33,480 bases of DNA, from the NCBI RefSeq assembly GCF_035712445.1, contig NZ_DASTAT010000041.1:1-33480 (forward strand), written 5' to 3'. The position numbers and the translations under genes were made by a program. Source of the DNA: Oligoflexus sp. Lineage in GTDB: Bacteria > Bdellovibrionota_B > Oligoflexia > Oligoflexales > Oligoflexaceae. Position 1 is the first letter of the stretch; each line of letters starts with the position of its first letter. Of the stretch, positions 24,966 through 32,453 are shown piece by piece. Below the pieces are notes generated by a model. The model had not been told where the DNA came from. It saw nothing but the letters and a program-made list of their open reading frames with translations, and searched no databases.

Positions 24966-26030
24966 GTGAAAATACCTATTCTGGACCTTGGCGTGTTGGC
25001 CAAATATCTTTTGCCCGCCACCATACTGATCGGCATTCTCGTCTACCTCTTCCTGCGCGGGATCGTGGTTTATTTCTGGCAAGCGACGCACAAAGACAAG
25101 GTCCAGAGAAAAGTCGGGGAACTTCGCAAACCGCAGGCGAAGGCTGCTCCACTTGTAGTACGAAAAACCGACCTCTTTGCTCAGCTGAGCAGTGAACAGA
25201 AAAAAATCTATTTGCGGGCCAAGGAGCTGGCGGAACTGCAGCAGTTCGTCGAGGCCGCGAAGCTCTTTGAGTCCATAAACTTTCAAAGGAAAGCCATCGA
25301 CCTGCTTGAATCCCATGGCCTCATCGACGAGGCCTGCGCCATTCTTCTGCGCATGGGTGTTCCCTACCGGGCGGCCGTGGTGTATGAACGCAACGGTCAG
25401 TACCTGAAGGCTGGCGAATTTTTTCTGCGGGATGGCAAGGCGGATCAGGCGGCCCGCTGTTTTGAAAAACAGGCCGAAAAGGATTATAAACTGTATCGCC
25501 GCGCGAGTGAGTGCTATCTGAAAGCCGGGCAGGTGGATCAGGCTCTGCAGGCTTTGAACCGCCTGGACGCCGGACCTGAGATCGTGCCCCTGGCTCTGCA
25601 GCATCAGCGCTACGAATTTCTGCAGCGCTTTTTCGATCTTCCTTTCCACGCCCAGGCTTTCCTGCCCCAGCTTCAGCCGCAGGATCTGCTGCAGATGATC
25701 AAGATCCTGCATCCGACGCCGCTCAGCGCGGTGACATTGGCCCATTGGACCATGTATCGACCGGATGAAATCATGGTCCTGGAGTCCTTGAATAAGTTGG
25801 GCGGGGACAAGGAGCTGGCGAAGCATTTCTGGGCTCGCCTGGACGATGGCTTCTGTGACTTCATCTGCGGCCTTTTGCCGACAGTCGCAAAGCTGCCCGC
25901 TGCAGAATTGATGCAAAGACATGCCGAGGTTCTGGATGAACTGGGTCGCGGCCCGCACGCAGCTCGGATGCGGGTGGCGGCCGGGGCGAACGCGGAAACG
26001 AAAATGACCACGCTCGCCATCGGCCTCTGA
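24966..26030 (+). CDS. Membrane-anchored TPR-like helical-repeat protein
   Basis: 354 residues. A single N-terminal membrane helix (LLPATILIGILVYLFLRGIVVYFW, split around residues 14-38) leaves the rest probably cytoplasmic, given the basic segment after it. From residue 75 onwards the protein is a chain of helical pairs resembling tetratricopeptide repeats (AAKLFESINFQRKAIDLLESHG; AAVVYERNGQYLKAGEFFLRDG; ASECYLKAGQVDQALQAL). Such proteins act as scaffolds; the partner is unknown. GTG 24966 is preferred because GAGGTG lies 10 bases upstream; GTG 24954 would overlap that site. It diverges from the barrel gene at 24890 and ends back to back with uvrA at TGATCA. Confidence 0.78.
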   Translation: MKIPILDLGVLAKYLLPATILIGILVYLFLRGIVVYFWQATHKDKVQRKVGELRKPQAKAAPLVVRKTDLFAQLSSEQKKIYLRAKELAELQQFVEAAKLFESINFQRKAIDLLESHGLIDEACAILLRMGVPYRAAVVYERNGQYLKAGEFFLRDGKADQAARCFEKQAEKDYKLYRRASECYLKAGQVDQALQALNRLDAGPEIVPLALQHQRYEFLQRFFDLPFHAQAFLPQLQPQDLLQMIKILHPTPLSAVTLAHWTMYRPDEIMVLESLNKLGGDKELAKHFWARLDDGFCDFICGLLPTVAKLPAAELMQRHAEVLDELGRGPHAARMRVAAGANAETKMTTLAIGL

Positions 26031-28910
26031 TCAGCGCAGAATGTCCTTCAAAAAACGCCCCGTATGCGAGTCCTTGACCCGAGCCACCTCTTCCGGGGTC
26101 CCTTGCGCCACAAGCTGACCGCCTGCCTTGCCCCCTTCCGGGCCGATATCAATCACCCAGTCGGCACACTTGATGACGTCGAGGTTATGCTCGATCACCA
26201 CCACGCTGTTGCCCGCCGATACGAGGCGTTGGATCACATCCAGAAGATGCGCGATGTCCTGGAAATGAAGACCTGTCGTGGGTTCATCCAGAACGTAAAG
26301 GGTGCGGCCGGTATCGCGCTTGGCGAGCTCACGGGCGAGCTTGATCCGCTGCGCTTCCCCGCCGGATAGCGTGGTCGCGGACTGACCGAGGGAGATATAG
26401 GAAAGACCGACCTCGATCAGCGTATCGAGCACCTGCACAATCTTGGGGTGATTGGCAAAGACATCGCGCGCCTCGCGGACGGAGAGTTTGAGGATGTCGG
26501 CAATGGAGTGACCCTTGTAAAGAATCTCGCAGGTCGTCGCATTGAAGCGCGAGCCCTTGCAGGCTTCGCAGGGAACAAACACATCGGCGAGAAAGTGCAT
26601 CTCGACCTTGATAAAGCCATCACCCTGGCAAGGCTCGCAGCGTCCGCCTTTGACGTTGAAGGAAAAACGACCCTTGGTGTAGCCGCGCATCTGCGATTCG
26701 GGCAGCATCGCATAAAAATCACGAATCAGATCGAAGACCTTGGTATAGGTCGCCGGGTTGCTGCGCGGAGTTCGACCGATCGGCTTTTGATCGATGTTGA
26801 TGACCTTATCAATATGCTCCAGGCCGCGTATTTTTTTGTGACGGCCGACTTCCACATCCGCATCATGCAGTTTTTTAGCGAGAGCCGGATAAAGGATGTG
26901 ATTGATCAAAGTGGACTTGCCCGCGCCTGAGACGCCGGTGACCGCAGTCAGAAGTCCGATCGGAATGCTGACATCAATATTCTGCAGGTTATTTTCCTGC
27001 GCGCCCTCGATCACGATGCTGCGCTTCTCATCCCGCGGCCGTCTTTGGGCGGGGGCTTCAATTTTTCGTTTGCCGCTCAGGTACTGGCCAGTCAGCGACT
27101 TGCTTTCATTCAGGACTGCTTTCAATGGTCCGCTGGCCACGATATGGCCGCCTTCAGTTCCGGCGCCTGGTCCGAAATCCACGATCCAATCGGCGGCCTC
27201 GATCGTTTCCTGATCATGCTCGACCACGATCAGCGAGTTCCCGAGGTCACGCAGATGCATCAGGGTGCTCAGAAGTTTCTGGTTATCCCTTTGATGCAGA
27301 CCGATGGAGGGTTCGTCCAGGATGTAAAGAACGCCCGTCAGTTCCGAACCGATCTGGGAGGCGAGACGAATACGCTGGGCCTCGCCACCGGACAGCGTGG
27401 GGCCTTTGCGATCCAGGCTTAAATACCCAAGGCCGACGTTGACCAAAAAGCTGAGACGGGCCTGGATTTCCTTCAAAAGTTCCTTGGCAATCATCCGCTG
27501 ACTGTCGCCGAGCTGCAGCTTCTGCATGAACGCGCGGCAGTCTTCAATCGACATCTGGCAGAGTTCGATGATGGATTTTTCATTCACATAGACGGCCAGC
27601 ACTTCCGGCTTCAGACGGCGTCCCTCACAGCTTTCACAGGCCTGCGAGGACATGAATTTGCCGTACCACTCCTTCATGCTCTCCGACTGCGTGCTCAGAT
27701 AGCGCCGCATCATGCTCTTCAGGATGCCTTCATATTCCGTTTCCCAGGTGCCTTCACTGCGCGCGCCCTTCCATTTGACGGAAAGCGACTTGCCGGGTTC
27801 GCCGTGCAGGATAAGATTCTGATGTTTCTTGCTGAGCTTCTGCCAGGGCTTGTCAAAATCGATGCCCCACTGTTTTTTCATGGCATTGAAGCGTTCCTTG
27901 CTCCAGCCGCCTTCCTTGCCGTCGCCATTTTTGAAGTAGGAGGCCCAGGGCACGATCGCACCCTCACGAATCGAAAGCGAAGGATCCGGAATCACTTTTT
28001 CCGCATCCATGGCGACGACAGTGCCGAGGCCATTGCAGGTCGTACACATGCCGGCCGGCGCGTTGAAGGAAAAGAGCGGCGGATCCAGTTCGGGGTAGGC
28101 GATGCCGCAGCAGCTGCGCTCTTCACTCATGCGCAGATCGGTGCCGCCTTCAGAATGGACGATGATTTTTCCCTGGCCGCGCTTCAGAGCCTGTTCGACG
28201 GAATCAGTCAGGCGCTGCCGGAAACTCGAACCCGCTTTGATGATCAGACGATCCACGACGGCTTCGATGCTGTGCTTTTTATGCTTCGCGAGGTCCTGTA
28301 CATCGGTGATGCTGACCACCGAACCGTTGACGCGCACGCGTTCGTAGCCCTGGGATTGCAGGACTTCGAGTACATCCTTATGCGTTCCCTTGCGATGCTC
28401 GATCAAAGGCGCAAGGATCAGAATCTTCGTGCCTTCCGGCATATCCTGAATCTGCTGGACCATGCTGGCGGCATCACCGCGTCCCACTTTCTTGCCACAT
28501 TTGTAGCAGTGCTGAACACCCACGCGCGCATAGAGCACCCGCAGATAGTCATAGACTTCGGTGATGGTGCCCACGGTCGAGCGCGGGTTTTTACTGGCGG
28601 ATTTTTGTTCGATGGAAATGGTCGGCGCGAGCCCGCGGATGGATTCATATTTCGGCTTGTCCATCTGCCCCAGGAATTGCCTGGCGTAGGAGGACAGGGA
28701 TTCGACATAACGCCTTTGCCCTTCGGCGAAGATGGTATCAAAGGCCAGACTGGATTTGCCCGAACCGGACACGCCGGTGAAGACCACCAGTTTTTTCTTC
28801 GGCACACTTACGGAGACATGTTTGAGATTGTGCTCTTCCGCGCCGCGGACAACAAGTTCATCACTTTCAAGTGCCGCTGATGCGACATAGTGAGGCTGGA
28901 CGGAGGTCAT
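26031..28910 (-). CDS. uvrA: Excinuclease ABC subunit A (UvrA)
   Basis: 959 residues, close to the usual 940. It is the damage-recognition ATPase of nucleotide excision repair, acting as a dimer with UvrB. The first Walker A is FTGVSGSGKSSLAFDT (near residue 35-50), and the second is VTGVSGAGKSTLINHIL. Both ABC signatures (LSGGEAQRIRLASQ and LSGGEAQRIKLARE) and Walker B segments (LYILDEPSIGLHQRD and LYVLDEPTTGLHFQD) are intact. Zinc-binding cysteine sets are visible (CYKCG region; CCGIAYPELD with CTTCNG; CEPCQGDG with CEACKG). ATG 28910 has AAAGGA upstream at 8 bases; the frame is open 67 codons further without conserved sequence. Convergent with the TPR gene. Confidence 0.98.
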   Translation of the reverse strand: MTSVQPHYVASAALESDELVVRGAEEHNLKHVSVSVPKKKLVVFTGVSGSGKSSLAFDTIFAEGQRRYVESLSSYARQFLGQMDKPKYESIRGLAPTISIEQKSASKNPRSTVGTITEVYDYLRVLYARVGVQHCYKCGKKVGRGDAASMVQQIQDMPEGTKILILAPLIEHRKGTHKDVLEVLQSQGYERVRVNGSVVSITDVQDLAKHKKHSIEAVVDRLIIKAGSSFRQRLTDSVEQALKRGQGKIIVHSEGGTDLRMSEERSCCGIAYPELDPPLFSFNAPAGMCTTCNGLGTVVAMDAEKVIPDPSLSIREGAIVPWASYFKNGDGKEGGWSKERFNAMKKQWGIDFDKPWQKLSKKHQNLILHGEPGKSLSVKWKGARSEGTWETEYEGILKSMMRRYLSTQSESMKEWYGKFMSSQACESCEGRRLKPEVLAVYVNEKSIIELCQMSIEDCRAFMQKLQLGDSQRMIAKELLKEIQARLSFLVNVGLGYLSLDRKGPTLSGGEAQRIRLASQIGSELTGVLYILDEPSIGLHQRDNQKLLSTLMHLRDLGNSLIVVEHDQETIEAADWIVDFGPGAGTEGGHIVASGPLKAVLNESKSLTGQYLSGKRKIEAPAQRRPRDEKRSIVIEGAQENNLQNIDVSIPIGLLTAVTGVSGAGKSTLINHILYPALAKKLHDADVEVGRHKKIRGLEHIDKVINIDQKPIGRTPRSNPATYTKVFDLIRDFYAMLPESQMRGYTKGRFSFNVKGGRCEPCQGDGFIKVEMHFLADVFVPCEACKGSRFNATTCEILYKGHSIADILKLSVREARDVFANHPKIVQVLDTLIEVGLSYISLGQSATTLSGGEAQRIKLARELAKRDTGRTLYVLDEPTTGLHFQDIAHLLDVIQRLVSAGNSVVVIEHNLDVIKCADWVIDIGPEGGKAGGQLVAQGTPEEVARVKDSHTGRFLKDILR

Positions 28911-29059
28911 GAGTAGATCCTTTATCGAAATACGGGTCAACCATACTTTTGTACAAACAAAAAATCCAGCAGGTTTTCGTTGGACTTTCCTGGACGGGGA
29001 CGCTAATTCATGGCAGCTATGGCCCACTTCCTCCGCCTGCCTTTGGGAGACCTCTTGAC

Positions 29060-29911
29060 ATGTATTATCTGATGCAACTGCTTTCCCGAACGCTCGGCCT
29101 TTTGTCCCCAAAATCCCTGGAACGATTGGCTGCGACTTTGACGTTTATCGTGTTCGATCTGTTTCGCCTGCGTCGCGCTCTGATGCTGAAGAATCTGGAT
29201 CGTGCCTTCGGAACCAGCAAAACGCCTGCGGAAAAGCTGACGATCGCCCGTGCGGCTGTCTTTAACTTCGTTCAGACCCTGCTCGAGACACTGGCCTCCT
29301 CACGTCATCCTTTGGCGCGTGATGTCGAGGTCCGCGGCGGGGAACACCTCAAGGCGGCTCTGGCCAAAGGTCAGGGCGTCTATGTGCTCTGCTTTCATAT
29401 GGGCAACTGGGAGGCCATGGCGGCCAAGGTTTCCCGCGAGTTCGCGCCGGTCTATGCGGTGATGAAGACGATCGGTTCGGCCGGTATGAATCGCTTCGTC
29501 GAGGAACTGCGGACGGCCAATGGCCTTTATTGGATCAAGCGCGAGAAGAAAGGCGATGGCTTTCGCGGCATCCGTGATGTGCTGAATCGCGGGGAAATCG
29601 TGGGATTCATCATCGACCAGGCAAGGCCCGGCGAGCCGCGTTTGCCGTTCTTCGGACATCCGGCGAAGACCAATACCAGCTTTGCGGCCATCTGGCGTCG
29701 CATGCCTGCGCCTATCGTCCCCGTGCATATTCATCGCCTGGGTTTTGGCCGTCATGTCGTAAGCTGTGAGCCGGAACTGCAGCTGGTTCATAACAAAGGC
29801 CAGGTGTCCGAGGATATTCTGCAGAATTCCCAGCTTTTCAACGATGTCGTCGAAGGCATCGTCCGTCAGCACCCCGAACATTACTTCTGGTTCCATAATC
29901 GCTGGAAGTAA
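29060..29911 (+). CDS. Lysophospholipid/lipid A acyltransferase, LpxL/HtrB family
   Basis: 283 residues, within the normal LpxL range (about 300). The catalytic HX4E motif is HMGNWE (His113, Glu118), followed by FIIDQARPG and PAKTNTSFAAIWRR in the places expected for the family. An N-terminal hydrophobic segment (about residues 20-37) anchors it to the inner membrane. Family members add secondary acyl chains to lipid A precursors. Only one copy is visible here, so whether it is the first (LpxL) or second (LpxM) acyltransferase is not determinable. ATG 29060 follows GGGAGA at 10 bases; a longer open frame from 28949 looks non-coding. Diverges from uvrA. Confidence 0.92.
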   Translation: MYYLMQLLSRTLGLLSPKSLERLAATLTFIVFDLFRLRRALMLKNLDRAFGTSKTPAEKLTIARAAVFNFVQTLLETLASSRHPLARDVEVRGGEHLKAALAKGQGVYVLCFHMGNWEAMAAKVSREFAPVYAVMKTIGSAGMNRFVEELRTANGLYWIKREKKGDGFRGIRDVLNRGEIVGFIIDQARPGEPRLPFFGHPAKTNTSFAAIWRRMPAPIVPVHIHRLGFGRHVVSCEPELQLVHNKGQVSEDILQNSQLFNDVVEGIVRQHPEHYFWFHNRWK

Positions 29912-30055
29912 AGCGGGGCAAAGTCGGGACAGGATCAGTCGATCCGCTTATGGAACGCCGTATTTTGCATTACTTGTAATAATGTAAGACAAGCCCCCGA
30001 TTCCCTAGGCGAAAAGGACTATTATTCAGATAAATTCAAGGAAATCCGATGAGTC

Positions 30056-30075
30056 CCATGAGCATTCACTCATGG
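30056..30075 (+). promoter_or_regulatory. Hairpin overlapping the ribosome site of the esterase lipoprotein gene
   Basis: CCATGAG-CATTCA-CTCATGG is a perfect 7-base stem with a 6-base loop. Its last two bases are the first two of the GGAG ribosome site (30074-30077) for ATG 30083. It may modulate translation. A separate ATG at 30049, with AAGGA at 6-base spacing, opens an out-of-frame leader that runs through this hairpin. Confidence 0.45.
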
Positions 30076-30082
30076 AGTCATT

Positions 30083-31339
30083 ATGCAAACCTGGCCGAAA
30101 AGGCTTTTATTCAGCCTTGTCCTGTTCAGTGGTCTTTGCGCCTGCCAGGAGCCTCTGCCGGATCAAACCGAGGAATCCGGAGCGGCCCGTGACCTTCAGG
30201 TGCAGTCCACTGCGAACGAGCCCTCATCCTTTTTGATGGCGGTGAAGCTGGCCAACGTTCCGAAGGATCAGCTCGATCAGAAGTTCGCGGCGCTGGGCGT
30301 CAAAGCGCGAACCGGCGTCGATATCTATCGCCTCTATTATCGCACGACGGATATGAACAACAATCCCGTGAAGGCCACAGGCCTTGTGATCGTGCCGATG
30401 ATTCGAATCCCGGTTTTCCCGTGGATCAGCCTGCAGCACGTGACCATCACGGGTGAAGCGCAGGCGCCGAGCAATAAGCCGGAGGAAGGGATCTTTGAGG
30501 CATCCCAGGGTTTTATCACCGTGATCGCCGATCAGATCGGCTACGGCGGCAGCACTGGAATTCTGCATCCCTATCTCTTTAAAAATGCCTATCCCAAAGC
30601 TCTGATCGAGATGCTGCGCGCGTCCAAGACATTCATCGCGGCCAACGGTTTGAAGGTCGGGCCTCTCTTCCTGCGCGGTTATTCGGAAGGCGCTTATGCG
30701 ACGATAGCCCTGCAAAAAGCGATAGAAACGCAGTATTCGACCGAGTTCCAGGTCGTCGCGTCGGCAGCCGGTGCGGGGCCTTATGAGCTGGAGCAGACCG
30801 CAATGAAAGCTCTGACTCTGCCCGCGGTCAATCCTGTGAACCTTTCTTTCCTGACTCTTTCGTATGCCCAGTATCTGGCGCCCGAAATTGATCTGAACAA
30901 GGTCTTCGCGATCGATCCCAATGAGGTGAAGAAGACTTTGAACGGCAGCAAGACCTATGAAGAGGCCTTGAAAGTTTTGCCGTCCGCACCGTCCGCTCTT
31001 TTCAAAGCGGAGTTCATCGCGGACTTCATCCTGCCGCAGCCGACGACTGTGGAAGCGCAGACTCTGCGTCGTCTTTTAGGCGAAAACGCACACTTCAAGG
31101 ACGGCTGGATTCCGAAGGCCCAGACCCGTTTCTATCACTGCCGTGACGATGAGGCGGTTCCTGTTCAGGCGACGGATTATGCCTTGGCCGCGATCCAGGC
31201 CCTGGCTCCGAATGCGCCGGTCAGCAAAGTTATCCTGGACAGCCCTGATGCCACCAAACCTTATCAGCACGGGACCTGCCCGCTTTATTACGCGCCGATC
31301 AGCTGGTTTGGTGAGATCCTGGCCGCGCAGCCTCTGTGA
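30083..31339 (+). CDS. Alpha/beta-hydrolase (secretory-lipase-like) lipoprotein
   Basis: 418 residues. The lipoprotein signal ends GLCAC (Cys21, Gln +2). The nucleophile elbow is LFLRGYSEGAYAT (Ser201), with ADQIGYGGSTG upstream, and the late HCRDDEAVPVQ (catalytic Asp) and YQHGTCP (His) are in correct order for a Ser-Asp-His triad. This arrangement (RGYSEGA..., DQIGYG) resembles the secretory lipase/LIP-type alpha/beta hydrolase family. Predicted to be a surface-anchored lipase or esterase. The ribosome site is GGAG 5 bases before ATG 30083, within a hairpin. Ends at a shared TGATCA with ispA. Confidence 0.9.
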   Translation: MQTWPKRLLFSLVLFSGLCACQEPLPDQTEESGAARDLQVQSTANEPSSFLMAVKLANVPKDQLDQKFAALGVKARTGVDIYRLYYRTTDMNNNPVKATGLVIVPMIRIPVFPWISLQHVTITGEAQAPSNKPEEGIFEASQGFITVIADQIGYGGSTGILHPYLFKNAYPKALIEMLRASKTFIAANGLKVGPLFLRGYSEGAYATIALQKAIETQYSTEFQVVASAAGAGPYELEQTAMKALTLPAVNPVNLSFLTLSYAQYLAPEIDLNKVFAIDPNEVKKTLNGSKTYEEALKVLPSAPSALFKAEFIADFILPQPTTVEAQTLRRLLGENAHFKDGWIPKAQTRFYHCRDDEAVPVQATDYALAAIQALAPNAPVSKVILDSPDATKPYQHGTCPLYYAPISWFGEILAAQPL

Positions 31340-32215
31340 TCAGTAGGTCCGTTCCAGAAGTTTTCCAGCCAGAAGGCGCAGGGTTGCGCCTTTGTCGCCG
31401 AAGGGCATGAGGTCCTGCATGGCCTCGTCCGTTAAGCGCGTGGCGCGTTCTCTCGCTTCACCCTGGGGCATCAAACTCAAATAGGTGAGCTTGCCGGATT
31501 CGGCATCCTTGCCCTGCGATTTGCCTGTGGCCGCGCTATTATCCAAAAGATCATCGACGATTTGAAAGGCAAGGCCCAGTTTGAAGCCAAAGGCTTTCAA
31601 ATGAGCGGCCGTCTTCGTATCCGCGCCGCCTGCCAGAGCCCCGAGGGCGCAGGCCGCAGCAATCAGAGCGCCGGTTTTATTGTGATGAATGGCATCCAGA
31701 TCCTGCGCTGTGAACCCCGGCCGTCCGGTCCAATGCATATCCAGATCCTGACCATACACCATACCGCGACCGCCGGCGGCCTCGCTCAAGGTTTTGACGA
31801 GTTCCACCTGGATGGCTGCGGGCAGATGCGTCGACTGCAGAATCACCTGAAAGGAATCGGTGAGGAGCGCATCACCGACGAGCAGGGCTGTGGCTTCATC
31901 GAAAACCTTGTGCGTGGTCGCGCGGCCGCGACGCAGATCATCATCATCCATGCAGGGAAGATCATCATGGACGAGGCTGTAGGTGTGCACGAATTCAAGG
32001 GCCATGGCTGCGGGCAGGGCGTTTTGCCAATCCGAGCCGACGGCTTCGGCGGCGGCCATGGCGAGAAGCGGACGAATGCGCTTGCCCTGTCCCGCCAATG
32101 CATAGCGGCAGGCTGCATGCAGCCTTGTGGATTCGGGATAAAGACGATCCTGCACGTGAAGCCATTCCGCTTCGAAACGCTCCAGCCAGGGGGATAACTC
32201 CATGATACTCACCAT
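31340..32215 (-). CDS. ispA: Polyprenyl (farnesyl/geranylgeranyl) diphosphate synthase
   Basis: 291 residues, normal for IspA. The first Asp-rich motif is DDLPCMD (84-90) within LVHDDLPCMDDDDLRRG, with GQGKRIRP (42-49) binding the IPP side, and the second Asp-rich region is FQIVDDLLDNSA. The two extra residues between the Asp pairs (DDxxxxD) are the bacterial type. It condenses IPP with allylic diphosphates to make the C15 (or C20) precursor for undecaprenyl phosphate and quinones. ATG 32215 has AGGAGG at 6-base spacing, so it is preferred over ATG 32203. Chain length cannot be read from sequence alone. Neighbours dxs and xseB, common elsewhere, are absent here. Confidence 0.93.
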   Translation of the reverse strand: MVSIMELSPWLERFEAEWLHVQDRLYPESTRLHAACRYALAGQGKRIRPLLAMAAAEAVGSDWQNALPAAMALEFVHTYSLVHDDLPCMDDDDLRRGRATTHKVFDEATALLVGDALLTDSFQVILQSTHLPAAIQVELVKTLSEAAGGRGMVYGQDLDMHWTGRPGFTAQDLDAIHHNKTGALIAAACALGALAGGADTKTAAHLKAFGFKLGLAFQIVDDLLDNSAATGKSQGKDAESGKLTYLSLMPQGEARERATRLTDEAMQDLMPFGDKGATLRLLAGKLLERTY

Positions 32216-32328
32216 AACCGACCTCCTGATCGGGGCATTAGATCAAAACCCGCGGACGCTGTCCAGTGCGCCCCCTTTTTGTATACCCATATGTCAGATA
32301 CCCCGTATAAGGAACCGGAAAAGGTCTT

Positions 32329-32363
32329 TTAACTAACTGAAATCAATGAGTTAATTTTCATTG
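32329..32363. promoter_or_regulatory. AT-rich inverted-repeat cluster upstream of the 7TM receptor gene
   Basis: TTAACT (32329-32334) pairs with AGTTAA (32349-32354), and CAATGA (32344-32349) with TCATTG (32358-32363). The two alternative pairings overlap. It lies about 90 bases before the receptor start and could be an operator or leader structure; short arms in AT-rich DNA make this weak. Confidence 0.25.
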
Positions 32364-32453
32364 GAGGATGATTCGGGCCGGGGCCTCGATAAGTATTAAG
32401 TTTCATGTTTGGAATTCCGACCAAGCACTAACGGTTTCTCCAAGAGGCGTTCG

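Noticed and set aside
27804..28880. Open frame on the plus strand opposite uvrA
   Set aside because: The UvrA motifs are on the minus strand; the plus frame has no start signal or recognisable domain.
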